From contig CAJUDN010000020.1 in the NCBI GenBank assembly GCA_910585355.1, positions 3,536 to 41,928 of the forward strand: a stretch of 38,393 nucleotides of DNA, given 5' to 3'. This DNA is from an uncultured Lachnospiraceae bacterium. Its GTDB lineage: Bacteria; Bacillota_A; Clostridia; Lachnospirales; Lachnospiraceae. Positions 15,713 through 23,798 of this stretch are shown here, piece after piece. Every line of letters begins with the position of its first letter. Position 1 is the stretch's first letter. A program made the position numbers and the translations under genes. The notes beneath the pieces were generated by a model that was not told the DNA's origin, did not search any database, and was given only the letters and a program-made list of their open reading frames with translations.

Positions 15713-17080
15713 ATGCTGACGGAACGATTTGCCGATTTTATTTATAATACAAATTTTGAGGATTTGCCGGAGGACATTGTTTCCCTGGCAAAAGAGCGGA
15801 TTTTAGATTCTGTGGGAGCTATCCTGGCAGGGGCCGGAAACTGGGCGTACAGGGATAAATTCCTGGCGGCCTGCAAAGAGCAGGGACTGGGCGACTGCAG
15901 CGCTTTCACCACGGGGGATTTAAAATTCCCGGCGGCCCGGGCGGCCATGATCGACGCCACCTTCGGGCATGCGGTGGAGTTAGACGACGGCCACAAATTT
16001 GCCGGAGCCCACGCGGGAACCGCCGTGGTTCCCGTGGCCCTTACCCTGGCCCGCCAGAACGGACTTTCCGGGCGGGATGTGATTGTCTCTGTCGTACTTG
16101 GATATGACATTGTATACAGGATTGCGGCCGCCATGGCGCCCCACCAGATTGATAAGGGGTTTCACCCCACCAGCAACGACGACACACTGGGAGCGGCCGC
16201 CACGGCCGGGAAGCTCCTCGGCCTCACCAAGGAGCAGCTTGCGAACGCCTTAGGCATGGCGGGGCTTTATGCGTCCGGGCTTATGGAAGCCACGGTCACA
16301 GGACAGCTTTCCAAATGCGTTATGGTGGGAAATTCTGCCGCCAGCGGCATGGCTGCTGTTTATTACGCAAAGGAGGGCATGGAAGGAACCACCAGCGTCT
16401 TTGAAGGAAAGGACGGCTTTTTCGCGGCAAAATCAAAGGATGTGAACGTGGATGCCGTCCTGGAGGGGCTCGGAGAGAAATTCGTGATTACCAATACATA
16501 CAGCAAGATGTATCCCACCTGTCGCCATGCACAGCCCGCCATCGAAGGCGCGCTGAATCTGATGGAGGAGTATGGGTTTGCCCCCAAGGAGGTGGACCAT
16601 GTGTGGGTGGGAACCCACGAGGTGGCGTATACGCTGACCGGAAAAATAAAGAGACCGAAGGATTCCGGCGAGGCCAAGTTCAGCTCCGCCTATGGAATTG
16701 CCATTGCCCTTTATGAGAAAGGCTTCGGTGTCTGCCATCTGAACCCGGAATACACAGAAAATCCCAGATATCTGGAGCTGGCGGCCCGCGTTACCGTGGA
16801 GCAGGACCCGGATGTCCAGGCCGTTTATCCCACAAAGCGGGGCGCAAAGGTAAAGATCTTTTTAAAGGATGGAAGAGAGCTGTCCACGGAGGTCTATGAT
16901 TTAAAGGGCTCCCCTAATAATCCGGTGGGATTTGAGGAGATTAAAAGCAAGTTCACAGCCAATGTGAAAAACCTGATGACAGAGGAAGACTTAAATACTC
17001 TGATCGACATGATTATGAGCCTGGAGACCATGAATTCGGTGGAGCCGGTCATGGAGATTCTGACAAAACCAATGGTATAA
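15713..17080 (+). CDS. MmgE/PrpD family dehydratase
   Basis: A 455-residue cytosolic protein of the 2-methylcitrate dehydratase/cis-aconitate decarboxylase/iminodisuccinate epimerase family. It has LAKERILDSVGAILAGA at the start, the FGHAVELDDGHKFAGAHAGT block that lines the active site, and YPTCRHAQPAIEGALNLM near residue 260. Length is usual. ATG 15713 follows GGAGG at 15701; a longer frame from 15665 runs into the tandem repeat and is rejected. Together with PrpF and LeuCD it would dehydrate or hydrate a branched tri- or dicarboxylate. It ends 21 bases before the LeuC-like gene. Confidence 0.87.
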   Translation: MLTERFADFIYNTNFEDLPEDIVSLAKERILDSVGAILAGAGNWAYRDKFLAACKEQGLGDCSAFTTGDLKFPAARAAMIDATFGHAVELDDGHKFAGAHAGTAVVPVALTLARQNGLSGRDVIVSVVLGYDIVYRIAAAMAPHQIDKGFHPTSNDDTLGAAATAGKLLGLTKEQLANALGMAGLYASGLMEATVTGQLSKCVMVGNSAASGMAAVYYAKEGMEGTTSVFEGKDGFFAAKSKDVNVDAVLEGLGEKFVITNTYSKMYPTCRHAQPAIEGALNLMEEYGFAPKEVDHVWVGTHEVAYTLTGKIKRPKDSGEAKFSSAYGIAIALYEKGFGVCHLNPEYTENPRYLELAARVTVEQDPDVQAVYPTKRGAKVKIFLKDGRELSTEVYDLKGSPNNPVGFEEIKSKFTANVKNLMTEEDLNTLIDMIMSLETMNSVEPVMEILTKPMV

Positions 17081-17101
17081 GTATGGATGGGGAGGAAGAA
17101 T

Positions 17102-18379
17102 ATGGGAAAGACAGCGATTGTAAAAATTATGGAGCGGGCCGCCGGGCGCAGCGTCTCGGTGGGTGAGAGAGTCTGGTGCAGCGTGAATCTGGCTTCCGCC
17201 CGCGACTTTGGAGGGGCCAACTGTGTGCTCCAGTTTGAAAAGGAGATGGGAAAAGACGCAAAGGTCTGGGACCCTGATAAAATTGCGTATACCTTTGATT
17301 TACAGGCGCCGTCCCATTCAGAGAAGGTATCCAACAACCAGAAAATTATCCGTGAGTTCGCCAAAAGACAGGGCATCCGCCATGTGTTTGACATTAACCA
17401 CGGCATCGGCCAGCACGTGATGCTGGAAGCGGGCCTCATAAAGCCGGGCGATGTGGTTCTGGGCACGGACAGCCATATGAATCTTCTGGGAGCCGTGGGG
17501 GCCTTTGCCACAGGAAACGGAAACTCTGACATTGCGGCGGCCTACATTAACGGCACCTGCTGGTTCCGTGTGCCGGAGACCATGAAAATCGAAGTGACGG
17601 GAACCTTTAAAAAGGGGGTCTGCATGCGGGATCTTCTGACAAGAATCGTCGGGGATCTGGGGGCCGGAGGCATGGACTTTCTGGCGGTGGAATTTACGGG
17701 AGAAACCATTGAGAGAGCCACCCTGGCGGAGCGCATTACCCTCTGTTCCATGGTGACAGAAATGAGCGGAAAGGTGCCTCTTATCATGCCGAACGGGGAA
17801 GTGCTGGAATGGCTCTGCGGGCGCGCCGGAGAAGAAGTGAGGGAACGGGTAAGGATGTTGTCGGCAGATGCAAACGCTCCATACTGCCGGGTGCTCCATT
17901 ATGATGTGAGTGACTTGGAGCCCCTCGCATCCTGTCCCGATGCGCCCGACAATGTGAAACCAGTTTCTGAGCTTGCGGGGACCAGGGTGGACCAGATTCA
18001 TATCGGCTCCTGCTCCAACGGAAGATACGAAGACTTTAAAGCGGCTTATGAGGTCCTCATGGCGGGGGGAGGAAAAATTGATCCGTCCATCCGCGCCATT
18101 ATCACGCCCAGCACCGCCGAGGTACAGCTTAAGCTGGCCCGCGAGGGTATTCTGGCCGCGTTCCTGGAGGCCGGAATTGTCTGCACGAATCCCACCTGTT
18201 CCCTCTGTACCGCAGAACATTACGGAGCGCTGCCCTCAGGCGACATCGGCTGCTCCACCACCAACAGGAACTTTATCGGTAAGGTCGGGAAAGGGAGCCA
18301 TACCTACTTAATGAGTCCCATGTCGGCTATGGCCACGGCAGTCCGCGGCTGCATTACGGATCCCAGAGAGATACTTTAA
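17102..18379 (+). CDS. Aconitase/isopropylmalate isomerase family large subunit (LeuC-like)
   Basis: A 425-residue [4Fe-4S] hydro-lyase large subunit. It has LGTDSHMNLLGAVGAFATG near 120-138 and likely cluster cysteines Cys304 in IGSCSNGRYED and Cys366/Cys369 in NPTCSLC. GSCSNGR differs slightly from the usual GSCTNGR. ATG 17102 lies six bases after GGAGG; an ATG at 17087 lies before that site. With the small subunit at 18417 it forms a two-gene enzyme of the LeuCD/homoaconitase type. The neighbouring PrpF, PrpD and citrate lyase genes argue against leucine synthesis and for a catabolic aconitase-like or citraconate/citramalate role. No leuA or leuB is present. Confidence 0.87.
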   Translation: MGKTAIVKIMERAAGRSVSVGERVWCSVNLASARDFGGANCVLQFEKEMGKDAKVWDPDKIAYTFDLQAPSHSEKVSNNQKIIREFAKRQGIRHVFDINHGIGQHVMLEAGLIKPGDVVLGTDSHMNLLGAVGAFATGNGNSDIAAAYINGTCWFRVPETMKIEVTGTFKKGVCMRDLLTRIVGDLGAGGMDFLAVEFTGETIERATLAERITLCSMVTEMSGKVPLIMPNGEVLEWLCGRAGEEVRERVRMLSADANAPYCRVLHYDVSDLEPLASCPDAPDNVKPVSELAGTRVDQIHIGSCSNGRYEDFKAAYEVLMAGGGKIDPSIRAIITPSTAEVQLKLAREGILAAFLEAGIVCTNPTCSLCTAEHYGALPSGDIGCSTTNRNFIGKVGKGSHTYLMSPMSAMATAVRGCITDPREIL

Positions 18380-18416
18380 TGGAGAGGCCGCCTGCGGGCG
18401 GTGATTGGAGGAAGCA

Positions 18417-18971
18417 ATGAGCGTTTTAAAAGGAAGAGCGTGGGTGTTCTCCGACGACGTGGACACCGATCTGATTTATCACAATAAATATCTGGCGGAG
18501 ACGGACCCCGAAAACATGCCCCAGTATTCTTTTGAGTATTATCCGGGAAAGGAGAATTTTGCCAGGGAAGTGAACCCGGGGGATTTTGTGGTGGCCGGAA
18601 AAAATTTTGGCTGCGGATCCAGCCGGGAGCATGCCGTATATTGCCTTCAGTATGCCGGGATTCCCTGTATTCTTGCAGAGACATGTTCGAGAATCTATTA
18701 CCGGAATGCCGTTAACAACGGCTATCCGGTGCTGTTCACCAGGGGACTTTCCGAGGCCATTAAAAACGGCGTTATAAAGGACGGGGATATGCTGGAAGTG
18801 GATATGGACAAAGGCAGCATAAGAAATCTGGATAACGGCAGCGAGTTTCACGGCGACGCGGTCAGCGACTTAGAAAAGGATATTATGAAAGCCGGAGGGC
18901 TGTTCCCGTATTTAAAAGCACAAAAAAGAGAATTTGCAAAACAACCGCCGCAAGAAAGAGGTTTGAAATAA
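18417..18971 (+). CDS. Aconitase/isopropylmalate isomerase family small subunit (LeuD-like)
   Basis: A 184-residue swivel-domain partner of the LeuC-like protein. It has GRAWVFSDDVDTDLIYHNKY, the substrate-loop region YLAETDPENMP, FGCGSSREHAVYCLQYAGI, and SRIYYRNAVNNGYPV. The loop after YL sets substrate in this family, and the YLAET here differs from the isopropylmalate and homoaconitase forms I remember. GGAGG (18407-18411) is five bases before ATG. The small hairpin CCGCC-TGCG-GGCGG sits just upstream. The stop codon lies inside the first unit of a 12-bp tandem repeat, so the C-terminal residues (QERGLK) abut repeat DNA. Confidence 0.86.
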   Translation: MSVLKGRAWVFSDDVDTDLIYHNKYLAETDPENMPQYSFEYYPGKENFAREVNPGDFVVAGKNFGCGSSREHAVYCLQYAGIPCILAETCSRIYYRNAVNNGYPVLFTRGLSEAIKNGVIKDGDMLEVDMDKGSIRNLDNGSEFHGDAVSDLEKDIMKAGGLFPYLKAQKREFAKQPPQERGLK

Positions 18972-19132
18972 GACCTGAAATGAGTGCTAAAATAAAGCCT
19001 AGAATGAGGCCTGAAATAAGGGCTAAAGTGAGGGCTGAAATAAGTGCTGATATAAGAGCTAAAATAAGGCCTAAAATGAGGCTCGAAATAAGGCCTAAAA
19101 TGAAGCCTGAAATGAGGCCCGAAATAAGGCCT
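18965..19132 (+). repeat. 12-bp tandem repeat, 14 units
   Basis: Fourteen 12-base units with consensus GAAATRAGGCCT run from the LeuD-like stop to near the amidohydrolase leader; a partial fifteenth unit follows to 19144. Period 12 keeps frame, so forward translation gives tetrapeptides such as R-P-E-I and K-M-R-P, and the reverse gives F-R-P-Y. No ribosome site or conserved start supports a protein, so it is listed as DNA repeat. Confidence 0.9.
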
Positions 19133-19193
19133 GAAATGAAAAATGAAAAAGGACATGAGAGTCTGCGAGAGGACTCGGAAAGGAGGAGGGAGG

Positions 19194-20015
19194 ATGAAAG
19201 ACAAACATGTGACGTTGCCAGCCCATGCCTGCAATTCCCATTTACATATCATTGACCCGGCATTCCCAAACGACGGCAAAGCCCAGGCTCAGAGAGGAAC
19301 CGTGGAGGAATATAAAAAGCTAGCCAGGGGAGCTGGATTGGAGCGGGCTGTTTTCGTCCAGGCAAAGCCCTTTGGCGTGGACAATGCCTGTCTGGTGGAC
19401 GCCATTGAAAAATTCGGACCGGACCGGGCCAGAGGAATCGCTGTGGTAACGGGAGATGTAAGCGATAAACAACTGGAATATCTTCATGCACATGGGGTCC
19501 GGGGCTTACGGTTCAGCGTGTGGAATCCGGCCAACGCGGTGGTTTCCATGGACATGTGCAAAGGTCTGGCGGACCGGACAAAGGACATGGGCTGGAACAT
19601 CCAGCTCCATATGAGCTCCGCCCAGCTTCTGGAATACGCAAAGATCATAGAGAGCCTGGAGAATAAAGTGGTCATTGACCATATGGGACGGCTGAAACCG
19701 GAGCTTGGAACTTCGGATCCGGCCTTTTCCTGGATATGCCGGAGGCTGGATAAGGGAAATACATGGGTAAAGCTGTCTGGTCCCTATTTGAATACAAAAG
19801 AAGGAGAGCCCTGGGAGGACGCGGCCAGGGTGGCGCGCGCGTTTTCCGGGTATGCGCCCGAGCGGATGCTGTGGGGCAGCGACTTCCCTCATGTTACGGA
19901 AAAAATAAAGCCGGATGAGGGGAAGCTTTTTAAGACCATTGACCAGTGGTTTCTGACAGACCGGGCAAAAGAACTTGCCCTAGTGGAAAATCCGGCCCAG
20001 GTCTATGGATTTTAA
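19194..20015 (+). CDS. Amidohydrolase family TIM-barrel lactonase (LigI/galactarolactone-isomerase-like)
   Basis: A 273-residue metal-type TIM-barrel hydrolase. His16 and His18 (NSHLHI) form the first metal motif. VIDHMGRLKP supplies a later His, and MLWGSDFPHV supplies the end-of-barrel Asp. The family includes 2-pyrone-4,6-dicarboxylate lactonase (LigI), 4-sulfomuconolactonase and D-galactarolactone isomerase, all acting on lactones of polycarboxylates. ATG 19194 follows AGGAGGAGGGAGG; the longer frame from 19143 enters repeat DNA. Its position between a LeuD-like gene and citD suggests that the pathway includes a lactone. LigI with a PrpF relative recalls the lower 4,5-protocatechuate pathway. 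Confidence 0.8.
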   Translation: MKDKHVTLPAHACNSHLHIIDPAFPNDGKAQAQRGTVEEYKKLARGAGLERAVFVQAKPFGVDNACLVDAIEKFGPDRARGIAVVTGDVSDKQLEYLHAHGVRGLRFSVWNPANAVVSMDMCKGLADRTKDMGWNIQLHMSSAQLLEYAKIIESLENKVVIDHMGRLKPELGTSDPAFSWICRRLDKGNTWVKLSGPYLNTKEGEPWEDAARVARAFSGYAPERMLWGSDFPHVTEKIKPDEGKLFKTIDQWFLTDRAKELALVENPAQVYGF

Positions 20016-20059
20016 ACGGAATGGCCGGCCGGAAAGGACGGCAGAGAGGGGATACGATC

Positions 20060-20383
20060 ATGGAAATTAAAAAACCGGCGGTGGCCGGGACCTTGGAATC
20101 CAGCGACTGTCAGATTACCATCCGTCCCAATCCGGGCAATGGAATCGACATTGATCTGGAAAGCGATGTGAAAATGATGTTTGGCGAGTCCATTCTGGAG
20201 ACGGTAAAAAAGACTCTGGAAGAATTCGGCGTCACGGACGCGGAGGTGGCGATCCGCGATAAGGGGGCCTTGGACTGTGTGATTAAATCCAGAATGCAGT
20301 GCGTCATCTGCCGTGGGGCCGAGGAACACTATGACTGGTCAAAGGAGGATGAAAAAGAATGGCAGAAAAAACAATCCGTCTGA
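20060..20383 (+). CDS. citD: Citrate lyase acyl carrier protein (gamma subunit)
   Basis: A 107-residue protein starting MEIKKPAVAGTLESSD. This matches E. coli CitD, in which Ser14 carries the phosphoribosyl-dephospho-CoA group; Ser14 is present here. The conserved DKGALDCVIKSRMQ follows. It carries the acetyl or citryl group between CitE and CitF. Start ATG 20060 follows GAGAGGGG; the longer upstream frame overlaps the amidohydrolase gene. It overlaps citE by 25 bases, showing tight coupling. The ligase CitC and prosthetic-group genes citX and citG are not in the window. Confidence 0.93.
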   Translation: MEIKKPAVAGTLESSDCQITIRPNPGNGIDIDLESDVKMMFGESILETVKKTLEEFGVTDAEVAIRDKGALDCVIKSRMQCVICRGAEEHYDWSKEDEKEWQKKQSV

Positions 20384-21264
20384 AACGCACCAGCCTTTAC
20401 GCCAGCGGCTCCAGCCCGGTCAACATGATTCAGGCGGTATTTTATAATGAAGACATGCTGATCTATGATCTAGAAGACTCAGTTCCGGCGTCGGAAAAGG
20501 ATGCGGCGCGATTTTTAGTATACAACATGGTGAAAAACCACCGTCCAAAGGACAAGTATGTGTGCATCCGCGTCAACGGTATCTATTCGGAATATCTGGA
20601 GGAGGATCTGCAGGCTGCAGTCCGGGCCAACCCCGACGCCATCCGTATTCCCAAGGTGGAATATGCCAGAGAGGTAAAAAATATTTCAGAGCGCATTAGG
20701 GCAATCGAGGAAAAAATCGGCCTGGAAGCGGGAAAGATCGAGCTGATCTGCAATATTGAATCCTATATGGGCGTGATAAACGCCATGGAGATCGCCCATT
20801 CTGATCCTCGTGTGACAGCCATGGCCGTAAGCGCGGAGGATCTGACCGCCAGTTTAAAGGCCCAGAGGACAAAGAAGGGTCTGGAGGTGTTTTACGCAAG
20901 GAACGCGGTACTCATGGCCTGCCGCGCGGCGGGAATAGACGCTCTGGATATTGTATTCAGCGATATCAACGACAAAGAGGGGCTTATGGAAGATACGGCG
21001 CTTGCAAAGAATCTGGGATTTGACGGAAAAACCTGTATTCATCCAAGACAGATTGATACGGTAAATTCCTACTTCACTCCAAGCACGAAAGAAATTAAAT
21101 ATGCCCTCCGCGTTCTGGCGGCTGTGGAAGAGGGAAAGAAGAACCACAAGGGAGCCGTTACCTTAGACGGAGGTATGATCGACAAGCCCATGGAGCTTCG
21201 GGCCCTGACTACCCTCGCGCAGGCCGAGGCGGCAGGCATCCATGTGAAAGGGACGGTGATTTAA
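20359..21264 (+). CDS. citE: Citrate lyase beta subunit (citryl-ACP lyase)
   Basis: A 301-residue TIM-barrel lyase of the HpcH/HpaI-CitE superfamily. It shows RTSLYASGSSPVNMIQA, IYDLEDSVPASEKDAA (metal-binding Glu/Asp), ICNIESYMGVINAMEIA and GKTCIHPRQIDTVN. It cleaves the 3-hydroxyacyl carrier thioester to an acetyl thioester plus a 2-oxoacid. For citrate the product is oxaloacetate and for citramalate it is pyruvate; sequence cannot separate them here. AAAGGAGG lies ten bases before ATG, inside citD. It ends one base before citF. Confidence 0.92.
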   Translation: MAEKTIRLKRTSLYASGSSPVNMIQAVFYNEDMLIYDLEDSVPASEKDAARFLVYNMVKNHRPKDKYVCIRVNGIYSEYLEEDLQAAVRANPDAIRIPKVEYAREVKNISERIRAIEEKIGLEAGKIELICNIESYMGVINAMEIAHSDPRVTAMAVSAEDLTASLKAQRTKKGLEVFYARNAVLMACRAAGIDALDIVFSDINDKEGLMEDTALAKNLGFDGKTCIHPRQIDTVNSYFTPSTKEIKYALRVLAAVEEGKKNHKGAVTLDGGMIDKPMELRALTTLAQAEAAGIHVKGTVI

Positions 21265-21265
21265 G

Positions 21266-22822
21266 ATGAAAAATTCAGTGGGACGGGAAATCCCGGAAAA
21301 AATCGGGAATTATGTGGTTAAGCCCTATACAGGCGCTTATACGGAGGCGCCGTCCGGCGGGCCCGTGCATACCTTAAGGACAGCCGGAAAGCATGTTTCC
21401 GGAGACTGCAAAATGCTCCCTTCCATCGAGGAAGCAGTAAAGGCCGCAGGCCTTAAGGACGGCATGACCATTTCTTTCCATCACAGCTTCCGCGAGGGGG
21501 ATGAGATCGTCGGCCAGGTGCTGACCGCCATCCGCCATCTGGGAATCAGGCGTCTCCGGTTTGCACCCAGCGCCGTCGTGAACATTAAAAATCCGTCCAT
21601 CGTGGACTTTGTAAAGGACGGGACCATCGACAGAATCGAGGCCAGCGGAATCCGCGGCGAGCTTGGGGACGCGGTACTGGAAGGCCTTATGGAGGAGCCT
21701 GTGATTCTCCGCACTCATGGGTCCAGGCCCAGGGCCATAGAGGCAGGAGAACTTATGATTGATGTGGCCTTTATCGGGGCCTCCGCCGCCGATGAATACG
21801 GAAATGCCACCGGCCAGATTGGTCCCAACGCCTGCGGCTCTCTGGGATATTCCTTCGTGGACGCCGGGAATGCGGCGAAGGTCATTGTGATTACGGATTA
21901 TCTTGTGGATTACCCCTGTAATCCGGTCAGTATTTCCCAGCAGTATGTGGATTATGTGGTGAAAGTGGACCGGATCGGCGATCCGGACAAGATTGGAAAG
22001 GGCGCGGCAAGAATGACCAAAAACCCCAGGGACTTAATGATCGCCGAACGGGCGGCCGATGTGATGGCGGCCTCCAGACTGTTTAAGGACAATTTTTCTT
22101 TCCAGACCGGGGCCGGGGCCATCAGCATTGCCTGCACCAACTATCTGGCGGACCGGATGGAAGCGCGGGGCGTAAAGGCAAGCTTCGCCCTTGGCGGTAT
22201 TACGGCAGCCATTGTGGATATGTATAAAAAAGGCCTGGTGCGCGTCCTGGAGTGCAGCCAGTGCTTTGACGCCGTTGCGGCCAGAGCCATTGCGGAAGAA
22301 CCGGGAATCGTAGAAATCGACAACGCGGTGTATTCCAACCCCTTTTCCAAGGGCTCCATGCTGGATAAGTTAAATTTCGGAGTGCTGGCGGCTCTGGAAG
22401 TGGACACGGACTTTAACGTAAATATCCTGACGGGCTCTTCCGGTGAGATGATGGGAGGCCTTGGAGGGGGCCCGGATGTGGCGGCCGGTTCGGATATTTC
22501 CATTGTCTGTCTGCCTGTGGTCCGCGGAAGAACGCCGTCCGTCACAAAGCGGGTATTTACCTGCTGTACGCCGGGAGAGACTGTGGCGGCGGTCGTGACG
22601 GAGGCGGGAGTCGCTTTAAATCCGGCCCATAAAAATTACAGAGAACTGAAAGAAGATTTGGAGAAGGCCGATATGAAGTTAGTGACCATCCAGTATCTTC
22701 AGGAGCTGGCAGAGTCTTTAACGGGAGTTCCTGCTCCCATTGAGACCACGGACCGGGTGGTCTGCGTTGTGGAATACCGGGACGGCACGGTCATTGACGT
22801 GATCCGGGAAATAAAAAAATAA
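21266..22822 (+). CDS. citF: Citrate lyase alpha subunit (acetyl-ACP:citrate transferase)
   Basis: A 518-residue class I-like transferase, close to the usual 505-515 of CitF. It has MTISFHHSFREGDEIVGQVL, VAFIGASAADEYGNATGQIG, GGLGGGPDVAAGSDISIVCL, and a C-terminal TDRVVCVVEYRDGTVIDVI. It exchanges the acetyl group on CitD for the incoming acid, so that CitE can cleave it. It is the last gene of the plus-strand run and stops only eight bases before the convergent mannonate oxidoreductase gene, with no clear terminator between. All three subunits are complete, so a working lyase complex is expected if the maturation genes lie elsewhere. Confidence 0.93.
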   Translation: MKNSVGREIPEKIGNYVVKPYTGAYTEAPSGGPVHTLRTAGKHVSGDCKMLPSIEEAVKAAGLKDGMTISFHHSFREGDEIVGQVLTAIRHLGIRRLRFAPSAVVNIKNPSIVDFVKDGTIDRIEASGIRGELGDAVLEGLMEEPVILRTHGSRPRAIEAGELMIDVAFIGASAADEYGNATGQIGPNACGSLGYSFVDAGNAAKVIVITDYLVDYPCNPVSISQQYVDYVVKVDRIGDPDKIGKGAARMTKNPRDLMIAERAADVMAASRLFKDNFSFQTGAGAISIACTNYLADRMEARGVKASFALGGITAAIVDMYKKGLVRVLECSQCFDAVAARAIAEEPGIVEIDNAVYSNPFSKGSMLDKLNFGVLAALEVDTDFNVNILTGSSGEMMGGLGGGPDVAAGSDISIVCLPVVRGRTPSVTKRVFTCCTPGETVAAVVTEAGVALNPAHKNYRELKEDLEKADMKLVTIQYLQELAESLTGVPAPIETTDRVVCVVEYRDGTVIDVIREIKK

Positions 22823-22830
22823 TTAGTTCT

Positions 22831-23676
22831 TTATACGCCTGAGTAGGCGGCGAAGCCCGCGTCAATTGGCAGAGCCACGCCGGTGATTGCGCCGGCGGCC
22901 GTATCGTCGCATAAGAAGAATACGGCGCCGAGAAGTTCTTCTCCGTCCACGAAACGGTGCATCGGGGTGCCGTTTAAGATCTTCTCGGACCGGGCGGTCG
23001 GCGTACCGTCTGGATGGAACAGAAGAGACCGGTTCTGATTGGAAATCAGAAATCCCGGCGCAATGGCGTTGCAGCGGATTCCTGTGCCCGCGAAGTGAGT
23101 CGCAAGCCATTGCGTAAAGTTGGAGACGGCGGCCTTTGCCGCGGAGTACGCCGGAATTTTGGTCAGAGGAATGTACGCGTTCATGGAGGAGATGTTCAGA
23201 ATATTTCCAGATTTTCTTTTCACCATGTCCCTGGAAAAGATCTGGGTCGGGATCAGGGTTCCCTGGAAATTCAGTTTGAACACAAAATCCACGCCGTCTG
23301 CGTCCAGGTCAAAGAACGTTTTCTGGCCCTCTTTTGCCTCGTGATGATATTCGTTGTCTGTGGTTGCCCTCGGATTATTTCCACCGGCTCCGTTGATTAA
23401 GATATCGCAGGGGCCCAGATCCTTAAGAATCTGTGCATGCACCGCCTCCAGGGCCTCCGGGTCCAGAACATTGGCCTTGTAGCCTTCGCAGAGATAGCCT
23501 TCGGCCCTGCATTCGTCCACCGTCTTTTTTACGGCGTCCTCATTTAAGTCGAGAGCGGCGACCTTAGCGCCCGCCTGTGCGAAGGCTTTTGCCATGGTGC
23601 CGCAGAGAACTCCGCCCGCGCCTGTGATCACGACGACTTTTCCTGTAAAATCAATATTTAACGGTAATTTTATCAT
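22831..23676 (-). CDS. uxuB: SDR-type D-mannonate oxidoreductase (fructuronate reductase)
   Basis: A 281-residue short-chain dehydrogenase. It has the coenzyme motif TGAGGVLCGTMAKAF, the NAG-like LINGAGGNNPRATTDNEYHH, ISSMNAYIPL, and YSAAKAAVSNFTQWLA with the Tyr-x3-Lys pair. The NNPRATT insertion and FRFVDG-like end segments match the SDR form of mannonate oxidoreductase known from Bacillus (YjmF/UxuB). It would interconvert D-fructuronate and D-mannonate with NAD(P)H. It is the last gene of the minus-strand hexuronate cluster, after uxaC. Assignment rests on family recall plus context. A 122-base gap carrying repeat DNA separates it from uxaC. Confidence 0.8.
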   Translation of the reverse strand: MIKLPLNIDFTGKVVVITGAGGVLCGTMAKAFAQAGAKVAALDLNEDAVKKTVDECRAEGYLCEGYKANVLDPEALEAVHAQILKDLGPCDILINGAGGNNPRATTDNEYHHEAKEGQKTFFDLDADGVDFVFKLNFQGTLIPTQIFSRDMVKRKSGNILNISSMNAYIPLTKIPAYSAAKAAVSNFTQWLATHFAGTGIRCNAIAPGFLISNQNRSLLFHPDGTPTARSEKILNGTPMHRFVDGEELLGAVFFLCDDTAAGAITGVALPIDAGFAAYSGV

Positions 23677-23696
23677 GAATTTCTCCTTTCTACTGA

Positions 23697-23795
23697 CCGA
23701 ATAGATGATGGGATTGAATTTTTAAACACGCGTTACCACTACAGCGCACATTTCGAAATTAGCCTATGTGAAACTGTGGCATTCGGCTGTAATTA
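23697..23795 (-). repeat. Diverged dispersed repeats between uxaC and uxuB
   Basis: On the minus strand, AAAATTCAATCCCATCATCT matches the AAAATTCATTCCCGTCATCT core of the repeat at 33793, with three differences. The flanking TTACAGCCGAATGCCACAG resembles the TAACTGT-family hairpin at 29383. It may separate the two genes transcriptionally. Confidence 0.45.
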
Positions 23796-23798
23796 CTG

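Noticed and set aside
17318..18220. 300-codon minus-strand frame opposite the LeuC-like gene
   Set aside because: No recognisable protein and no ribosome site; the plus-strand gene has all cluster cysteines.
15521..19132. Tandem arrays considered as CRISPR
   Set aside because: Units of 16 and 12 bases follow each other without spacers; no cas genes are present.
18980..19255. 91-codon Arg/Lys/Pro/Glu-rich frame made by the 12-bp repeat
   Set aside because: It is generated by the tandem array in any phase, lacks a ribosome site and ends in an out-of-frame part of the next gene.
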